Source of the DNA: Gemmatimonadaceae bacterium
GTDB lineage: Bacteria > Gemmatimonadota > Gemmatimonadetes > Gemmatimonadales > Gemmatimonadaceae
Direction of reading: 5' to 3'
DNA: 64,000 bases
Assembly (NCBI GenBank): GCA_019637445.1
Contig: JAHBVS010000002.1
Location: forward strand, 62,001-126,000
The translations under genes were made by a program, and so were the position numbers. Shown here piece after piece: positions 24,759 to 33,496 of the stretch (positions are counted from its first letter, which is position 1; the number at the start of each line of letters is the position of its first letter). Below the pieces are notes generated by a model. It saw nothing but the letters and a program-made list of their open reading frames with translations, had not been told where the DNA came from and did no database searches.

Positions 24759-26399
24759 CTAGTCGTCGGCGATATCCACATCCTTGGTCTCCGGCACGAA
24801 CAGCAGGCCGATGACCAGCGTGAGCGCTGCCACTGCGATCGGGTACCAGAGTCCAGCGTAGATGTTGCCCGTCGCCGCGACGATCGCGAAGGCCGTCGTC
24901 GGCAGGAAGCCGCCGAACCAGCCGTTGCCGATGTGATACGGCAGCGACATGCTGGTGTAGCGGATGCGCGTGGGGAAGAGCTCCACCAGCATCGCCGCGA
25001 TCGGGCCGTACACAATCGTCACGAGGATGACGAGTGCGACTAGCACGGCCACCACCGAGACGCGGTTCAACCGCGCCGGGTCGGCCGCGCGAGGATAGCC
25101 TGCCGCCTGCAGCGCTTCGTCCAACGCGCCTTCGAAGCGCGCGCGCTCCGTCGACGCGTCGGCCGCGGCGCCATCGTACGACGCCACGCGGACCTCACCC
25201 ACCAGCACCGCGACCGCTCCCTCCGACGCATCGTTGCGATACGGCACCCCGCGTCGCACCAACGCACTCTTGGCCACGTCGCAGGCAGCGGTGAAGGCGC
25301 TGGTGCCGACGGGATTGAACTGCACCGAACAGCCCGCCGGGTCCGCCAACACCGCCACCGGCGCCGCAGCCTGCGCCTCGGCCAACGCCGGATTCGCCGC
25401 GCGCGTCAGCGCCTTGAACAACGGGAAGTAGCCGATCACCGCCAGCGCGCATCCCAGCATCACCACCGGCTTTCGGCCCACGCGGTCCGACAGCCAACCG
25501 AACACGATGAAGAACGGCGTGCCAATGGCCAGGGCGATGGCCACGAGGATGTTGGCCGTCTGCGCGTCCACCTTCAGCGTCTGCGTCAGGAAGAACAGCG
25601 CGTAGAACTGACCCGTGTACCAAATCACTGCCTGGCCCGCCACGATGCCGAACAGCGCCAGCAGCACGATCCGCAGGTTGCCCCAGCGCCCAAACGACTC
25701 GCGGAGCGGCGACTTCGAGTGCTTGCCCTCGGCCTTCATCTTCTTGAAGAGCGGCGACTCGTCGAGCGACAGCCGGATCCAGGTCGAGACGCCGAGCAGC
25801 ACAACCGAGAAGAGGAAGGGCACACGCCAGCCCCAGGACTCGAAGCGCTCCGTGCCCATCCAAATGCGGCAGCCCATGATCACCAGCAGCGACAGGAAGA
25901 GTCCGAGCGTCGCCGTGGTCTGGATCCAGCTCGTGTAGAGCCCGCGCTTCCCTGGCGGCGCGTGCTCGGCCACGTACGTCGCCGCGCCGCCGTACTCGCC
26001 ACCCAGCGCCAGGCCCTGCAGCAACCGCAGGAGAATCAGGGCCACCGGCGCCACGATGCCGATGCGTGCGTAGGTGGGCAGCACGCCGACCAGGAAGGTC
26101 GAGGCACCCATCAGCACGATGGTCACGAGGAAGGTGTGCTTGCGCCCCACGAGGTCGCCGAGTCGCCCGAACACGACGGCACCAAACGGCCGCACCGCGA
26201 ATCCCGCCGCGAAGGCAAGCAGGGCGAAGATGAAGCCGGCGGTCTCGTTCACGCCGGAGAAGAACTGTCGGGAGATGATCGCCGCGAGCGACCCGTACAG
26301 ATAGAAGTCGTACCACTCGAACACCGTCCCGAGGGACGAGGCGAGGATGACGCGGCGAACGTCCTTGGTGGGGGCGAGGGTCTCGATCACGGGGGACAA
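24759..26399 (-). CDS. MFS transporter, metabolite:H+ symporter (MHS) family
   Basis: Inner membrane secondary transporter, 546 residues, of the ProP/KgtP/ShiA group that imports organic acids, betaines or similar metabolites. The start has SSLGTVFEWYDFYLYGSLAA, a hallmark of MHS proteins, and the loop motif GRLGDLVGRKHTFL. A second copy of the MFS loop, GWLSDRVGRKPVVML, lies near residue 300. A soluble segment of roughly 110 residues (about 340-450), with two cysteines, interrupts the later helices. Substrate cannot be told from sequence. It lies 45 bp downstream of an efflux operon on the same strand but is probably separate. Confidence 0.88.
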   Translation of the reverse strand: MSPVIETLAPTKDVRRVILASSLGTVFEWYDFYLYGSLAAIISRQFFSGVNETAGFIFALLAFAAGFAVRPFGAVVFGRLGDLVGRKHTFLVTIVLMGASTFLVGVLPTYARIGIVAPVALILLRLLQGLALGGEYGGAATYVAEHAPPGKRGLYTSWIQTTATLGLFLSLLVIMGCRIWMGTERFESWGWRVPFLFSVVLLGVSTWIRLSLDESPLFKKMKAEGKHSKSPLRESFGRWGNLRIVLLALFGIVAGQAVIWYTGQFYALFFLTQTLKVDAQTANILVAIALAIGTPFFIVFGWLSDRVGRKPVVMLGCALAVIGYFPLFKALTRAANPALAEAQAAAPVAVLADPAGCSVQFNPVGTSAFTAACDVAKSALVRRGVPYRNDASEGAVAVLVGEVRVASYDGAAADASTERARFEGALDEALQAAGYPRAADPARLNRVSVVAVLVALVILVTIVYGPIAAMLVELFPTRIRYTSMSLPYHIGNGWFGGFLPTTAFAIVAATGNIYAGLWYPIAVAALTLVIGLLFVPETKDVDIADD

Positions 26400-26444
26400 T
26401 AATCGCCCTCCGACGGCCGTCTGTGAAGCGCCCGCCGGATATCG

Positions 26445-27590
26445 CTAGGCGCCGCCTTTGCGATACTGCCGTACGGCCAAGGACATCAACACCGCGCCCG
26501 CCGTGGCCAGCACCCCCAACTGCGGCCACACATCCCGCACCGTGGCCCCCTTGAGCAGCACCGCGCGCATCAACTTGATGAAGTGCATCAAGGGATTGAG
26601 CTGCGCCAACCACTGCGTCCACGTCGGCATCGCGCGCACCGGCGTGAACAGCCCGCTCATCAAGATGTAGACCATCAAGACGCTGAAGGCGAGGAAGAGC
26701 GCCTGCTGCTGCGTCTCCGCCACCGTGGAGATCCAGAGCCCCAGTCCCAGTGCCGCCACCAGATAGATTGCCGCCGCCGTATAGACGAGCGCTAGCGAGC
26801 CCTCAAACGGCACCGCAAACAGGAAGCGCGCCACCACGAGCCCAATCGACAGCTGCACCAGCGCGATGATCCATAGCGGCAGCAGCTTCGCGATGACAAA
26901 CGTCGAGCGGGCAATGGGCGTCACGTTCAGCTGGTCCAGCGTGCCGATCTCCTTCTCGCGCACGATGTTGAGCGCCGTGAGGATCGTGCCGACCACCGTG
27001 ACCAGCTGCACGAGGATGCCGGGGACCATGAACTGCCGATAGTCGAGCGACTCGTTGTACCAATCGCGCGTCTGCACCTCGAGGCGCGGCGTACCGCGCT
27101 GTAGCGCCGCGCGGGCCGCAAGCGCCGGGCTGGCGAGTGCAAGTTCCGCCGACAGCTCCGCCGCGTAGCGCCGCAGCACCTCGTTGGCATAGGCCGAGGC
27201 CACGCCGGCCTGCGCGCCGTCCTCGGCGTTAAAGCTCAGTCCCACCGTCGCCCGCCGTGTGCGCCGCAGGTCGCGCGCGAAGTCGGGTGGGATGCTGACC
27301 ACGGCGTCCGTGCCGCGCTCCATCAGCGCGGCCTCGGCCTCGGTGAACGTCGGCGAGGCGCCCACCACGCGGAAGCGGCCGGTGCCGACCAGGCGGTCCA
27401 CGACGCCGCGCGACTCCGCGCTGCGGTCCTGGTCCACGACCCACACACGGCTCTCCTTCACCTCAAAGGTCGCAGCGTTCGCCAGCACGATCAGCTGGAT
27501 GATGGGGATGACGAACATCATCCGCAGCAGCACCGGATCGCGACGGATCTGCAGGAACTCCTTGCGGAGCAATACCCGGAGTGCGCGCAT
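26445..27590 (-). CDS. ABC-2 type transporter permease (YbhR-like)
   Basis: Predicted 381-residue permease from the ATG that overlaps the stop of the preceding permease (TGATG). An N-terminal helix (RMMFVIPIIQLIVLANAATF) is followed by a large extracytoplasmic domain (about 45-180), then five C-terminal helices with the ABC-2 motif GTLDQLNVTPIARSTFVIAK. The layout matches the E. coli YbhS/YbhR pair. It is the last gene of the TetR/TolC/HlyD/ABC efflux operon. The longer upstream frame is a shadow of its neighbour. Confidence 0.9.
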   Translation of the reverse strand: MRALRVLLRKEFLQIRRDPVLLRMMFVIPIIQLIVLANAATFEVKESRVWVVDQDRSAESRGVVDRLVGTGRFRVVGASPTFTEAEAALMERGTDAVVSIPPDFARDLRRTRRATVGLSFNAEDGAQAGVASAYANEVLRRYAAELSAELALASPALAARAALQRGTPRLEVQTRDWYNESLDYRQFMVPGILVQLVTVVGTILTALNIVREKEIGTLDQLNVTPIARSTFVIAKLLPLWIIALVQLSIGLVVARFLFAVPFEGSLALVYTAAAIYLVAALGLGLWISTVAETQQQALFLAFSVLMVYILMSGLFTPVRAMPTWTQWLAQLNPLMHFIKLMRAVLLKGATVRDVWPQLGVLATAGAVLMSLAVRQYRKGGA

Positions 27591-28762
27591 CAGTCGAGCC
27601 GAACCGAGAAGCGTCGCGTGGCGACGGTGAGCATCGCCAGCAGCATCAGGGTCAACACGGCGAACTCCTGCCAGAGGTGTTGCCACCCGGCACCCTTGAG
27701 CATCACGCTGCGGGAGATCTCCACGAACCAGCGTGCGGGCACGATGTTCGAGAGCACCTGCAACACGCGCGGCATCGAGGCGATCGGGAAAATGAGCCCG
27801 CTGAGCAGCGTGCTCGGCAGCATCGTGCCGCCAAGGGCGGCCAGCATCGCGGCGCGCTGCGAGCCTGTGACGGCGGCGATGAGCACGCCGAGGGCGAGGC
27901 CGACCAGCGCGTAGAGCGTACTGCCAAGCAACAGCAGGGCCAGCGACCCGCGGAAGGGCACGCCGAACACCAGCCACGCGGCCAGCAGGATTGTCACGAC
28001 GTTGACGAAGGCCAGCAGCAGGTACGGCGCGACCTTGCCCAAAATCACCTGCCAGGGCCGCAGCGGGGAGACCAGCAGCACCTCGAGCGTGCCCCGTTCC
28101 TTCTCGCGCGAGAGCGAGATGGCGGTCATCAGGGCCGTGACCATCGTGAGGATCAGCGCGATCAGCCCGGGGACGAAGAGGTTGACGCTCTCCAGCGTCG
28201 GGTTGAAGCGCATCCGGATGCGCGGCTCGAGCATGACGCCCGCCGCGCGAGTCGCGCGGTCGCGCTGCCAGCTGTCGAGCACGGCGAGGGTATGGGCGCG
28301 CATCGTGGTCCCGGTGTTGGGATCCGAGGCATCCGCGACGACCCGCACACGAGCCGCCCGCCCGTCCGCGTTGCGTTCGGCCAGCCCGGATTCGAGTTCC
28401 ACGGCGACGTCCAGTCGGTTGGCCCTGAAGAGGCCTTCGACCTCGTCGGCGCGCGCATCGACCACGGTGAAGCGGCCGTTCTGCGCGAAGCGCGTGCGCA
28501 GGGCCGCCGTCTCCGCGTCCGGCGCCTGCTCCACGAACGCGAGGCGGATGTCTCGGATGTCCGAGCGCAGCGCGAAGCCGAACAGCACCACCTGCGCCAG
28601 CGGTAGCGCCAAGAGAATGACCAAGGTCTGCCGGTCGCGCACAATGTGGCGGAGTTCCTTGCGGACGAAGGCCGCCAGCGCCTTGCGGCGGCTGCCAATG
28701 ACGCGCCGCCGCGCCGCCGCGCCGCGCACCGCGTCGCTCGTGCCCTCAGCTGCGCCACTCAC
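27590..28762 (-). CDS. ABC-2 type transporter permease (YbhS-like)
   Basis: Predicted 390-residue permease of the same type as its downstream partner. A cytoplasmic N terminus (about 1-40) is followed by TM1 (LVILLALPLAQVVLFGFALR), an extracytoplasmic domain (about 65-200), then five helices with the motif RGTLEVLLVSPLRPWQVILG. The GTG start overlaps the stop of the upstream ATPase gene (GTGA). With the next permease it would form a heterodimeric channel. Confidence 0.9.
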   Translation of the reverse strand: MSGAAEGTSDAVRGAAARRRVIGSRRKALAAFVRKELRHIVRDRQTLVILLALPLAQVVLFGFALRSDIRDIRLAFVEQAPDAETAALRTRFAQNGRFTVVDARADEVEGLFRANRLDVAVELESGLAERNADGRAARVRVVADASDPNTGTTMRAHTLAVLDSWQRDRATRAAGVMLEPRIRMRFNPTLESVNLFVPGLIALILTMVTALMTAISLSREKERGTLEVLLVSPLRPWQVILGKVAPYLLLAFVNVVTILLAAWLVFGVPFRGSLALLLLGSTLYALVGLALGVLIAAVTGSQRAAMLAALGGTMLPSTLLSGLIFPIASMPRVLQVLSNIVPARWFVEISRSVMLKGAGWQHLWQEFAVLTLMLLAMLTVATRRFSVRLD

Positions 28763-29493
28763 GCCGCCGCTCCCGTGCCGCGTGCCAGCCGCACGAACAC
28801 CGCGTCGAGCGACTCCGCCGCATACTCGCGCTTCAGGTCCTCTGGTGTCCCCAACGCCGCCACGCGTCCGTCCACCATGATGCAGATTCGGTCGCAGTAC
28901 TCGGCTTCGTCGAGATAATGCGTCGTCACGAACACTGTCGTTCCAGCCGCCGCCGTCGCGTAGATGCGCTCCCAGAACTGGCGGCGCGTCACTGGGTCCA
29001 CGCCGCCGGTGGGCTCGTCGAGGAACACCACCTGTGGCTCGTGCAGCAGCGCCACGGAGAAGGCCAGCTTCTGCTTCCAGCCCAGCGGCAGGCTGCGCAC
29101 CAAGTCGTCGGCGTGTCCCTCCAGGCCAAGCTCGGACAGCAGCCGGCCGCCACGCTCGGCGATCACGCGGTCCGCGAGGCCGTAGATGCCGCCATACAGC
29201 GCGATGTTCTCGCGGATGGTGAGATCCTCGTACAACGAGAAGCGCTGGCTCATGTAGCCGATCGCCCGCCGTACGCGCTCAGACTCCGTGGCCACGTCGA
29301 ACCCCGCCACGCGCGCCGATCCGTCGGAGGGCGCCAGCAGGCCGATCAGCATGCGGATCGCCGTGGTCTTGCCGGCACCGTTGGCGCCAAGGAAGCCGAA
29401 GACCTCGCCGGGTGCGACGTCGAAGGAGATGGCATCGACGGCGGTGAAGTCGCCGAAGCGCCGCGTCAGGCCACGTGCCTCGATGGCGGTCAC
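28759..29493 (-). CDS. ABC transporter ATP-binding protein (YbhF half)
   Basis: Predicted 244-residue ATPase. Walker A is GANGAGKTT, Walker B is VVFLDEPTGGVDP. Instead of LSGG the signature reads LPLGWKQK, a degenerate form. In E. coli YbhF two such ATPase domains are fused; here they are separate genes, this and the next upstream. The GTG start overlaps the preceding stop (GTGA). Confidence 0.93.
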   Translation of the reverse strand: MTAIEARGLTRRFGDFTAVDAISFDVAPGEVFGFLGANGAGKTTAIRMLIGLLAPSDGSARVAGFDVATESERVRRAIGYMSQRFSLYEDLTIRENIALYGGIYGLADRVIAERGGRLLSELGLEGHADDLVRSLPLGWKQKLAFSVALLHEPQVVFLDEPTGGVDPVTRRQFWERIYATAAAGTTVFVTTHYLDEAEYCDRICIMVDGRVAALGTPEDLKREYAAESLDAVFVRLARGTGAAA

Positions 29494-30476
29494 GCCGCGG
29501 CTCCAGGTGTGGCGCCCATCAAGGCGATGAACGTGTCCTCGATGCCGGGGTTGATGGGCCGTACCTCGGCCGCCTCGATGCCTGCGTTGCGCAGCGCTTC
29601 CTCGAGCTCACGGACCAGCGTCGCCTGGTCCGCGCCCGTGCGAGCATCGCTGACGTGGATCGTCTCGCCGAAGGGCAGGACGGAGACGGCGTGCGGAAGC
29701 TGACGCAGCGCCGCAATGGCCGCCGCACGCTGGCGCGTGCGCACGGCGAACAACGGGCGCGGAAAGCGTTCGCTGATGCGCGACGGTGCGTCGACCGCGA
29801 GAATGCGGCCCGCTTGCACCAGCGCCACGCGATCACAGCGTGCGGCTTCGTCCATGTATGGGGTGGACACGAGGATCGTGAGCCCATCCGCGCGTAGTCC
29901 GTCGAGCAGGTCCCAGAACTCGCGCCGGCTGACCGCGTCCACGCCGGTCGTCGGCTCGTCGAGCAGCAGCAGCGACGGGCGATGCACCAGCGCACAGGAC
30001 AACGCGAGCTTCTGTTTCATCCCACCCGAGAGCGCGGCGGCGCGTCGGTCGCGGAATCGCTCCAGCTGGGAATAGATCGGGGCAATCAACTCGTAGCCGG
30101 CCTCGAGCGAGGTGCCGAAGACATCGGCGAAGAAGCGGAGGTTCTCCTCCACGCTCAGGTCGCCGTAGAGCGAGAAGCGGCCCGGCATATAGCCGACGCG
30201 GGCGCGGATCTCCCACAGGTCGGTCGCGACGTCGAAGCCCAACACCCGTGCGCGGCCCGCATCGGGCAGCATCAGCGTCGTGAGGATGCGGAACAGCGTC
30301 GTCTTTCCCCCGCCATCCGGTCCGACAAGCCCGAAGAGCTCACCGGCGCCGACGTGCAGGCTGACGCCGTCGAGTGCCGTCGTGTCGCCGAAGCGCTTGA
30401 CGAGTCCGTCGACCTCGATTGGCGCCGACACCCCAGGTCCCTTGGCGCCGCCTGTCGCGTCAGCGGCCGGACTCAC
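29490..30476 (-). CDS. ABC transporter ATP-binding protein (second YbhF half)
   Basis: Predicted 328-residue ATPase with Walker A GPDGGGKTT, a good signature LSGGMKQKLALS, and Walker B LLLLDEPTTGVD. It has an extra C-terminal domain (about 220-310), as in drug-export ATPases of the DrrA/CcmA class. The canonical signature contrasts with the degenerate one in its partner, so the pair may have one normal and one weak ATP site. Starts at GTG overlapping the hlyD-type gene's stop. Confidence 0.93.
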   Translation of the reverse strand: MSPAADATGGAKGPGVSAPIEVDGLVKRFGDTTALDGVSLHVGAGELFGLVGPDGGGKTTLFRILTTLMLPDAGRARVLGFDVATDLWEIRARVGYMPGRFSLYGDLSVEENLRFFADVFGTSLEAGYELIAPIYSQLERFRDRRAAALSGGMKQKLALSCALVHRPSLLLLDEPTTGVDAVSRREFWDLLDGLRADGLTILVSTPYMDEAARCDRVALVQAGRILAVDAPSRISERFPRPLFAVRTRQRAAAIAALRQLPHAVSVLPFGETIHVSDARTGADQATLVRELEEALRNAGIEAAEVRPINPGIEDTFIALMGATPGAAA

Positions 30477-31375
30477 CGCGGGCTCCCGTCAGGCTCGCGA
30501 AAGTTCAGATCGCCAGGCATACCGATCTTCAGGCGCCCGTCCGGATCGTCCACGCGCACCTTCACGGCGTACACGAGGTCCGAGCGCTCGCTGCGCGTCT
30601 GCACCGGGGTGGGCGTGAACTCCGCCTTGGCCGAGACCCAGGCCACGGTGCCAGCGAATTGCGCCACACCGTCCGCAGCGTCGGCGTGCACGGAGACGCG
30701 CTGGCCGAGCTGGAAGCTCGCGAGTTGGTCGCCGGTCACATAGGCGCGCAGCGTCAGCGTGCGCAGGTCGGCCAGCGCGAGCAGGGGTTGTCCCGGCTGG
30801 ATGGTCTCGCCAGAGCGCGCATAGGTCGCCAGCACCGTTCCGTCGAACGGCGCACGCAGCGTGGCGCGGCGCAGGCGATCCTCGGCGCTCTCAAGCCGCG
30901 TCTCGAGTGCGCGCAGCTCTGCCGCCAGGCTCGACGCGGCAGCCTCGGCGGCGAGGCGTTGGGCGGCGAGCACGCGCACCTCACGCTCGGCGGCATCCGC
31001 CTGCGCGGCCGTCGCCGCAGCGTCGGCGCGGAGCCGGTCGGTACGCTCTCGGTTGCGAGTGGCAATCTCCGCTTGCGCGTCAATCGATCGCAGCTGCGCC
31101 TCGACCTCGCGAACGCGGGCGCGCAGCACCTCGCGCTGCGACAGCAGCTGGCGGCGCTCGAGCGAGAGTGGGACCGTGTCCACGATGGCGAGCACACTGC
31201 CCGCAGCCACGCGGGCGCCTTCCTCCGCCTGCATCAGGAGGATCGGGCCCGGCGTCTCCGCGGAGAGCACGACATCATCGGCTTCGAAGTTGCCGTAGGC
31301 ATCGGGCTCGTCGCCGTTGCCGCAGGCGAGCGCGAGGACGAGTAGGCCAGGGAGGCCAAGTGCGAGGCGACGCAT
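30473..31375 (-). CDS. HlyD-family periplasmic adaptor lipoprotein (YbhG-like)
   Basis: Predicted 300-residue membrane fusion protein. The N terminus MRRLALGLPGLLVLALACGN carries a lipobox (LALAC), so it is probably a lipoprotein anchored to the inner membrane. A lipoyl-like half motif (PGPILLMQAEEGARVAAGSV) is followed by a long coiled coil (about 75-175) and the second lipoyl and beta-barrel halves (RAPFDGTVLATYARSGETIQ). It would bridge the ABC permeases and the TolC-type channel next to it. The ATG overlaps the upstream stop. Confidence 0.92.
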   Translation of the reverse strand: MRRLALGLPGLLVLALACGNGDEPDAYGNFEADDVVLSAETPGPILLMQAEEGARVAAGSVLAIVDTVPLSLERRQLLSQREVLRARVREVEAQLRSIDAQAEIATRNRERTDRLRADAAATAAQADAAEREVRVLAAQRLAAEAAASSLAAELRALETRLESAEDRLRRATLRAPFDGTVLATYARSGETIQPGQPLLALADLRTLTLRAYVTGDQLASFQLGQRVSVHADAADGVAQFAGTVAWVSAKAEFTPTPVQTRSERSDLVYAVKVRVDDPDGRLKIGMPGDLNFREPDGSPR

Positions 31376-32664
31376 CAGTGCAGCTCCTGCCCGAGGGTGA
31401 TGAGGATGCGTGCGCGCGTCTCGGCGAGCTGCACCCGATGGCGATCGCGCGCAATGCGCGCGGTCAGTAGGTCCGTGAGGCGGTCCGTATACTCCGCGCC
31501 GGTGGCCGTGCCCTCGCGGAAGCGACGCTCGGTCTCGGCCAGCACGGTGCTGTGGATGGCGACGATGCTTGAGTCGCTCTCCAGCGCGCGCTCGAGTCGC
31601 CCGGCCGTGGCCCGGTCGCGCGTGACCGCACGTTCCAGTTGCTCCCGAAACGTCGTCTCGTCGTGGCGCAGCATCTCGCGCTGCAGCAGCTGCACCTCTG
31701 CATCGCGGTCGTTCACGCGCCAATTGAGCAGCGACCACTCCAGCTGCACGCCGATGATCCAGTAAGACTGGAAGTCGCGCGCGAGGGGATTGATGCCGGG
31801 CCGGCCGTATCCCCCGCGCCCGAAGGCCGAGACGCGCGGGAGGTCCTGTCGCGTGCTGGCCCGTGCGCGCGCGTCGAGCGCGGCGCGAGCGGCGTCGAAC
31901 TGCGCGAACTCGGCGCGCTCGCGCAGCGTGTCGAGGGCCGCGAGGGTCGCCGCGGCATCGGTATCAAGATTGGGTGGCTCGAGTTGGGCGTCATCGCCGA
32001 CGGCGACGCCACTCAGCGAGCGCAGGATCTCCAGCGTGGCCCGGCGATCCGTGGCCACGGCATCGAGCCGCTGCGCGAGCCGCAGCCGCTCCGCCGCGAG
32101 CAGTTCGCGGTCGCCTGGCAGGGCCACGCCTGCCGAGACGCGGGACGACACCAGCGCGAGTTGCGCGTCGAGGTCCTGATTGCTGGCTTCGAGTGTGCGC
32201 TGCTCCGCATCCAGCGCGAGCACCGTAAAGAACGCATCGCTCACGGCCTGCCGCCGCTGCCAGAGTGTGCCGCGAATCCGCGCGGCCGCCTCGGCGGCCT
32301 GCGCGTCATCGGCGCCCCGGCGCGCGCTGCGCGTGGGATCCCAGAGCCGCTGCCGAAGCATCAGGTAGGCATCGTATTGCTGGTAGGGCACCACGGGCAC
32401 ACCACCGATCGATGGCACGTCCGAGACGTACTGGCCCGTGGCCTGCGCCTGCAGGCTGGGCAGCCGCTCCGCGTTGAGCGAGGCGCGACGAAGCGCCGCC
32501 TGGGAGTCCGCCAATGCGAGCTGGGCACGGCGGGCGTCGGCCTGCGCACTCGCCGCGAGCAGGTCCGGCAGGGTGATGCGTTGCGCGGGCAGCCGCGATG
32601 CGCCGGCTCCGATCGCCAACGCGACCGTGGCCAGTCCAAGAAATGGGGAAGGGAGGAGTCTCAT
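31375..32664 (-). CDS. TolC-family outer membrane efflux protein
   Basis: Predicted 429-residue outer membrane channel. A signal peptide (MRLLPSPFLGLATVALAIGA, ending near LPAQ) precedes two similar halves rich in Ala, Arg, Glu and Leu forming the alpha-helical barrel (DSQAALRRASLNAERLPSLQ; later EQLERAVTRDRATAGRLERA). It provides the outer membrane exit for the ABC system. The start ATG overlaps the tetR-type stop (ATGA). Confidence 0.9.
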   Translation of the reverse strand: MRLLPSPFLGLATVALAIGAGASRLPAQRITLPDLLAASAQADARRAQLALADSQAALRRASLNAERLPSLQAQATGQYVSDVPSIGGVPVVPYQQYDAYLMLRQRLWDPTRSARRGADDAQAAEAAARIRGTLWQRRQAVSDAFFTVLALDAEQRTLEASNQDLDAQLALVSSRVSAGVALPGDRELLAAERLRLAQRLDAVATDRRATLEILRSLSGVAVGDDAQLEPPNLDTDAAATLAALDTLRERAEFAQFDAARAALDARARASTRQDLPRVSAFGRGGYGRPGINPLARDFQSYWIIGVQLEWSLLNWRVNDRDAEVQLLQREMLRHDETTFREQLERAVTRDRATAGRLERALESDSSIVAIHSTVLAETERRFREGTATGAEYTDRLTDLLTARIARDRHRVQLAETRARILITLGQELH

Positions 32665-33308
32665 CGCGAGATGGCGTTGAGGATGAACGTGGGCAGCGTG
32701 CGGCGACGCTCGTCGAGGAAGGCGGCAAAGGCCGCCTCGTCCTGCCCGAGGATGCCGTTGAGCACGGGTCGCGCGACGAAGGGGAATGCGGACAGGGCCA
32801 TCAGGTTGAGGAGGAACTGCTCTGCGTTGAGTCGTGTGCCGAGCAGGCGCTGCACGCGCGCGAGGCCCTGGTGGACGACGGCCTGCGGGTCGCGGCCCGA
32901 GAGCCGCTGCACGAGTGTGCGGATGCGCGTGGGATCGTGGTGCAGCTCGGCCAGCACATAGCCGGGCAGAAACGGCGCCTCGCGCACCGTATCGATGTAG
33001 CCGTGCACGAAGGTGGTGACCATCTCCTCGAGCGTCGCGCTGTCGCGGAACGCGGTCGGGATGATCTGCACGAGCCGCCCCGCGGCCTCAAGGAAGACAC
33101 GCTCGCTGAGTGCAGCCTTGGAGCGGAAGTAGTAGTGCAACAGGGCTTGGTTGACACCCGCTTCCTTGGCGATGTCCTGCATGCGCGCGCCGGCCGTGCC
33201 CTTGGCCGTGAAGACGCGCCGCGCGGCCGCGAGGATCTTGGCCTCGGTGTCGGCATCGGGCGCAGCGGTGCGCGATCGTGGGATCCGCTTTTGTTTGGCG
33301 CCAGTCAT
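32661..33308 (-). CDS. TetR-family transcriptional regulator of the efflux operon
   Basis: Predicted 215-residue repressor. An N-terminal helix-turn-helix (TEAKILAAARRVFTAKGTAG, then MQDIAKEAGVNQALLHYYFR) is followed by a ligand-binding C-terminal domain. First gene of the operon, in the order of E. coli cecR(ybiH)-ybhG-F-S-R. A near-perfect palindrome overlapping the promoter just before its start is the likely operator, implying autorepression. The ligand is unknown. Confidence 0.93.
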   Translation of the reverse strand: MTGAKQKRIPRSRTAAPDADTEAKILAAARRVFTAKGTAGARMQDIAKEAGVNQALLHYYFRSKAALSERVFLEAAGRLVQIIPTAFRDSATLEEMVTTFVHGYIDTVREAPFLPGYVLAELHHDPTRIRTLVQRLSGRDPQAVVHQGLARVQRLLGTRLNAEQFLLNLMALSAFPFVARPVLNGILGQDEAAFAAFLDERRRTLPTFILNAISR

Positions 33309-33310
33309 AG

Positions 33311-33345
33311 TTTAACTATGTAGTTAAATCAAACGGATAACGCAA
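33311..33345 (-). promoter_or_regulatory. Efflux operon promoter with overlapping TetR operator
   Basis: On the minus strand TTGCGT-N17-TACATA (33,345-33,317) forms a -35/-10 pair. An AT-rich perfect inverted repeat TTTAACTA-TG-TAGTTAAA (33,311-33,328) covers the -10. The predicted start of transcription falls within about 2-5 nt of the ATG at 33,308, so the mRNA would be leaderless or nearly so. Confidence 0.75.
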
Positions 33346-33496
33346 GCCTTCGGCGGACGGCCGGAGCCAGGGTCGGGTGCCTGTCCCCGGCCGCGCTCGC
33401 GCTATCTTCCGGCGTCCGGCGGCGCGCATCTATAGAAAGGGGCCTTTTCGTCGAAACCCCCGGCGCGCCAACCTTCCGCCCCAATCCCGTCTTCCC

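Noticed and set aside
26445-27977. Longer start for the downstream ABC-2 permease
   Set aside because: The extra 129 residues are out-of-frame shadow of the neighbouring permease; the ATG at 27,590 overlaps the upstream stop.
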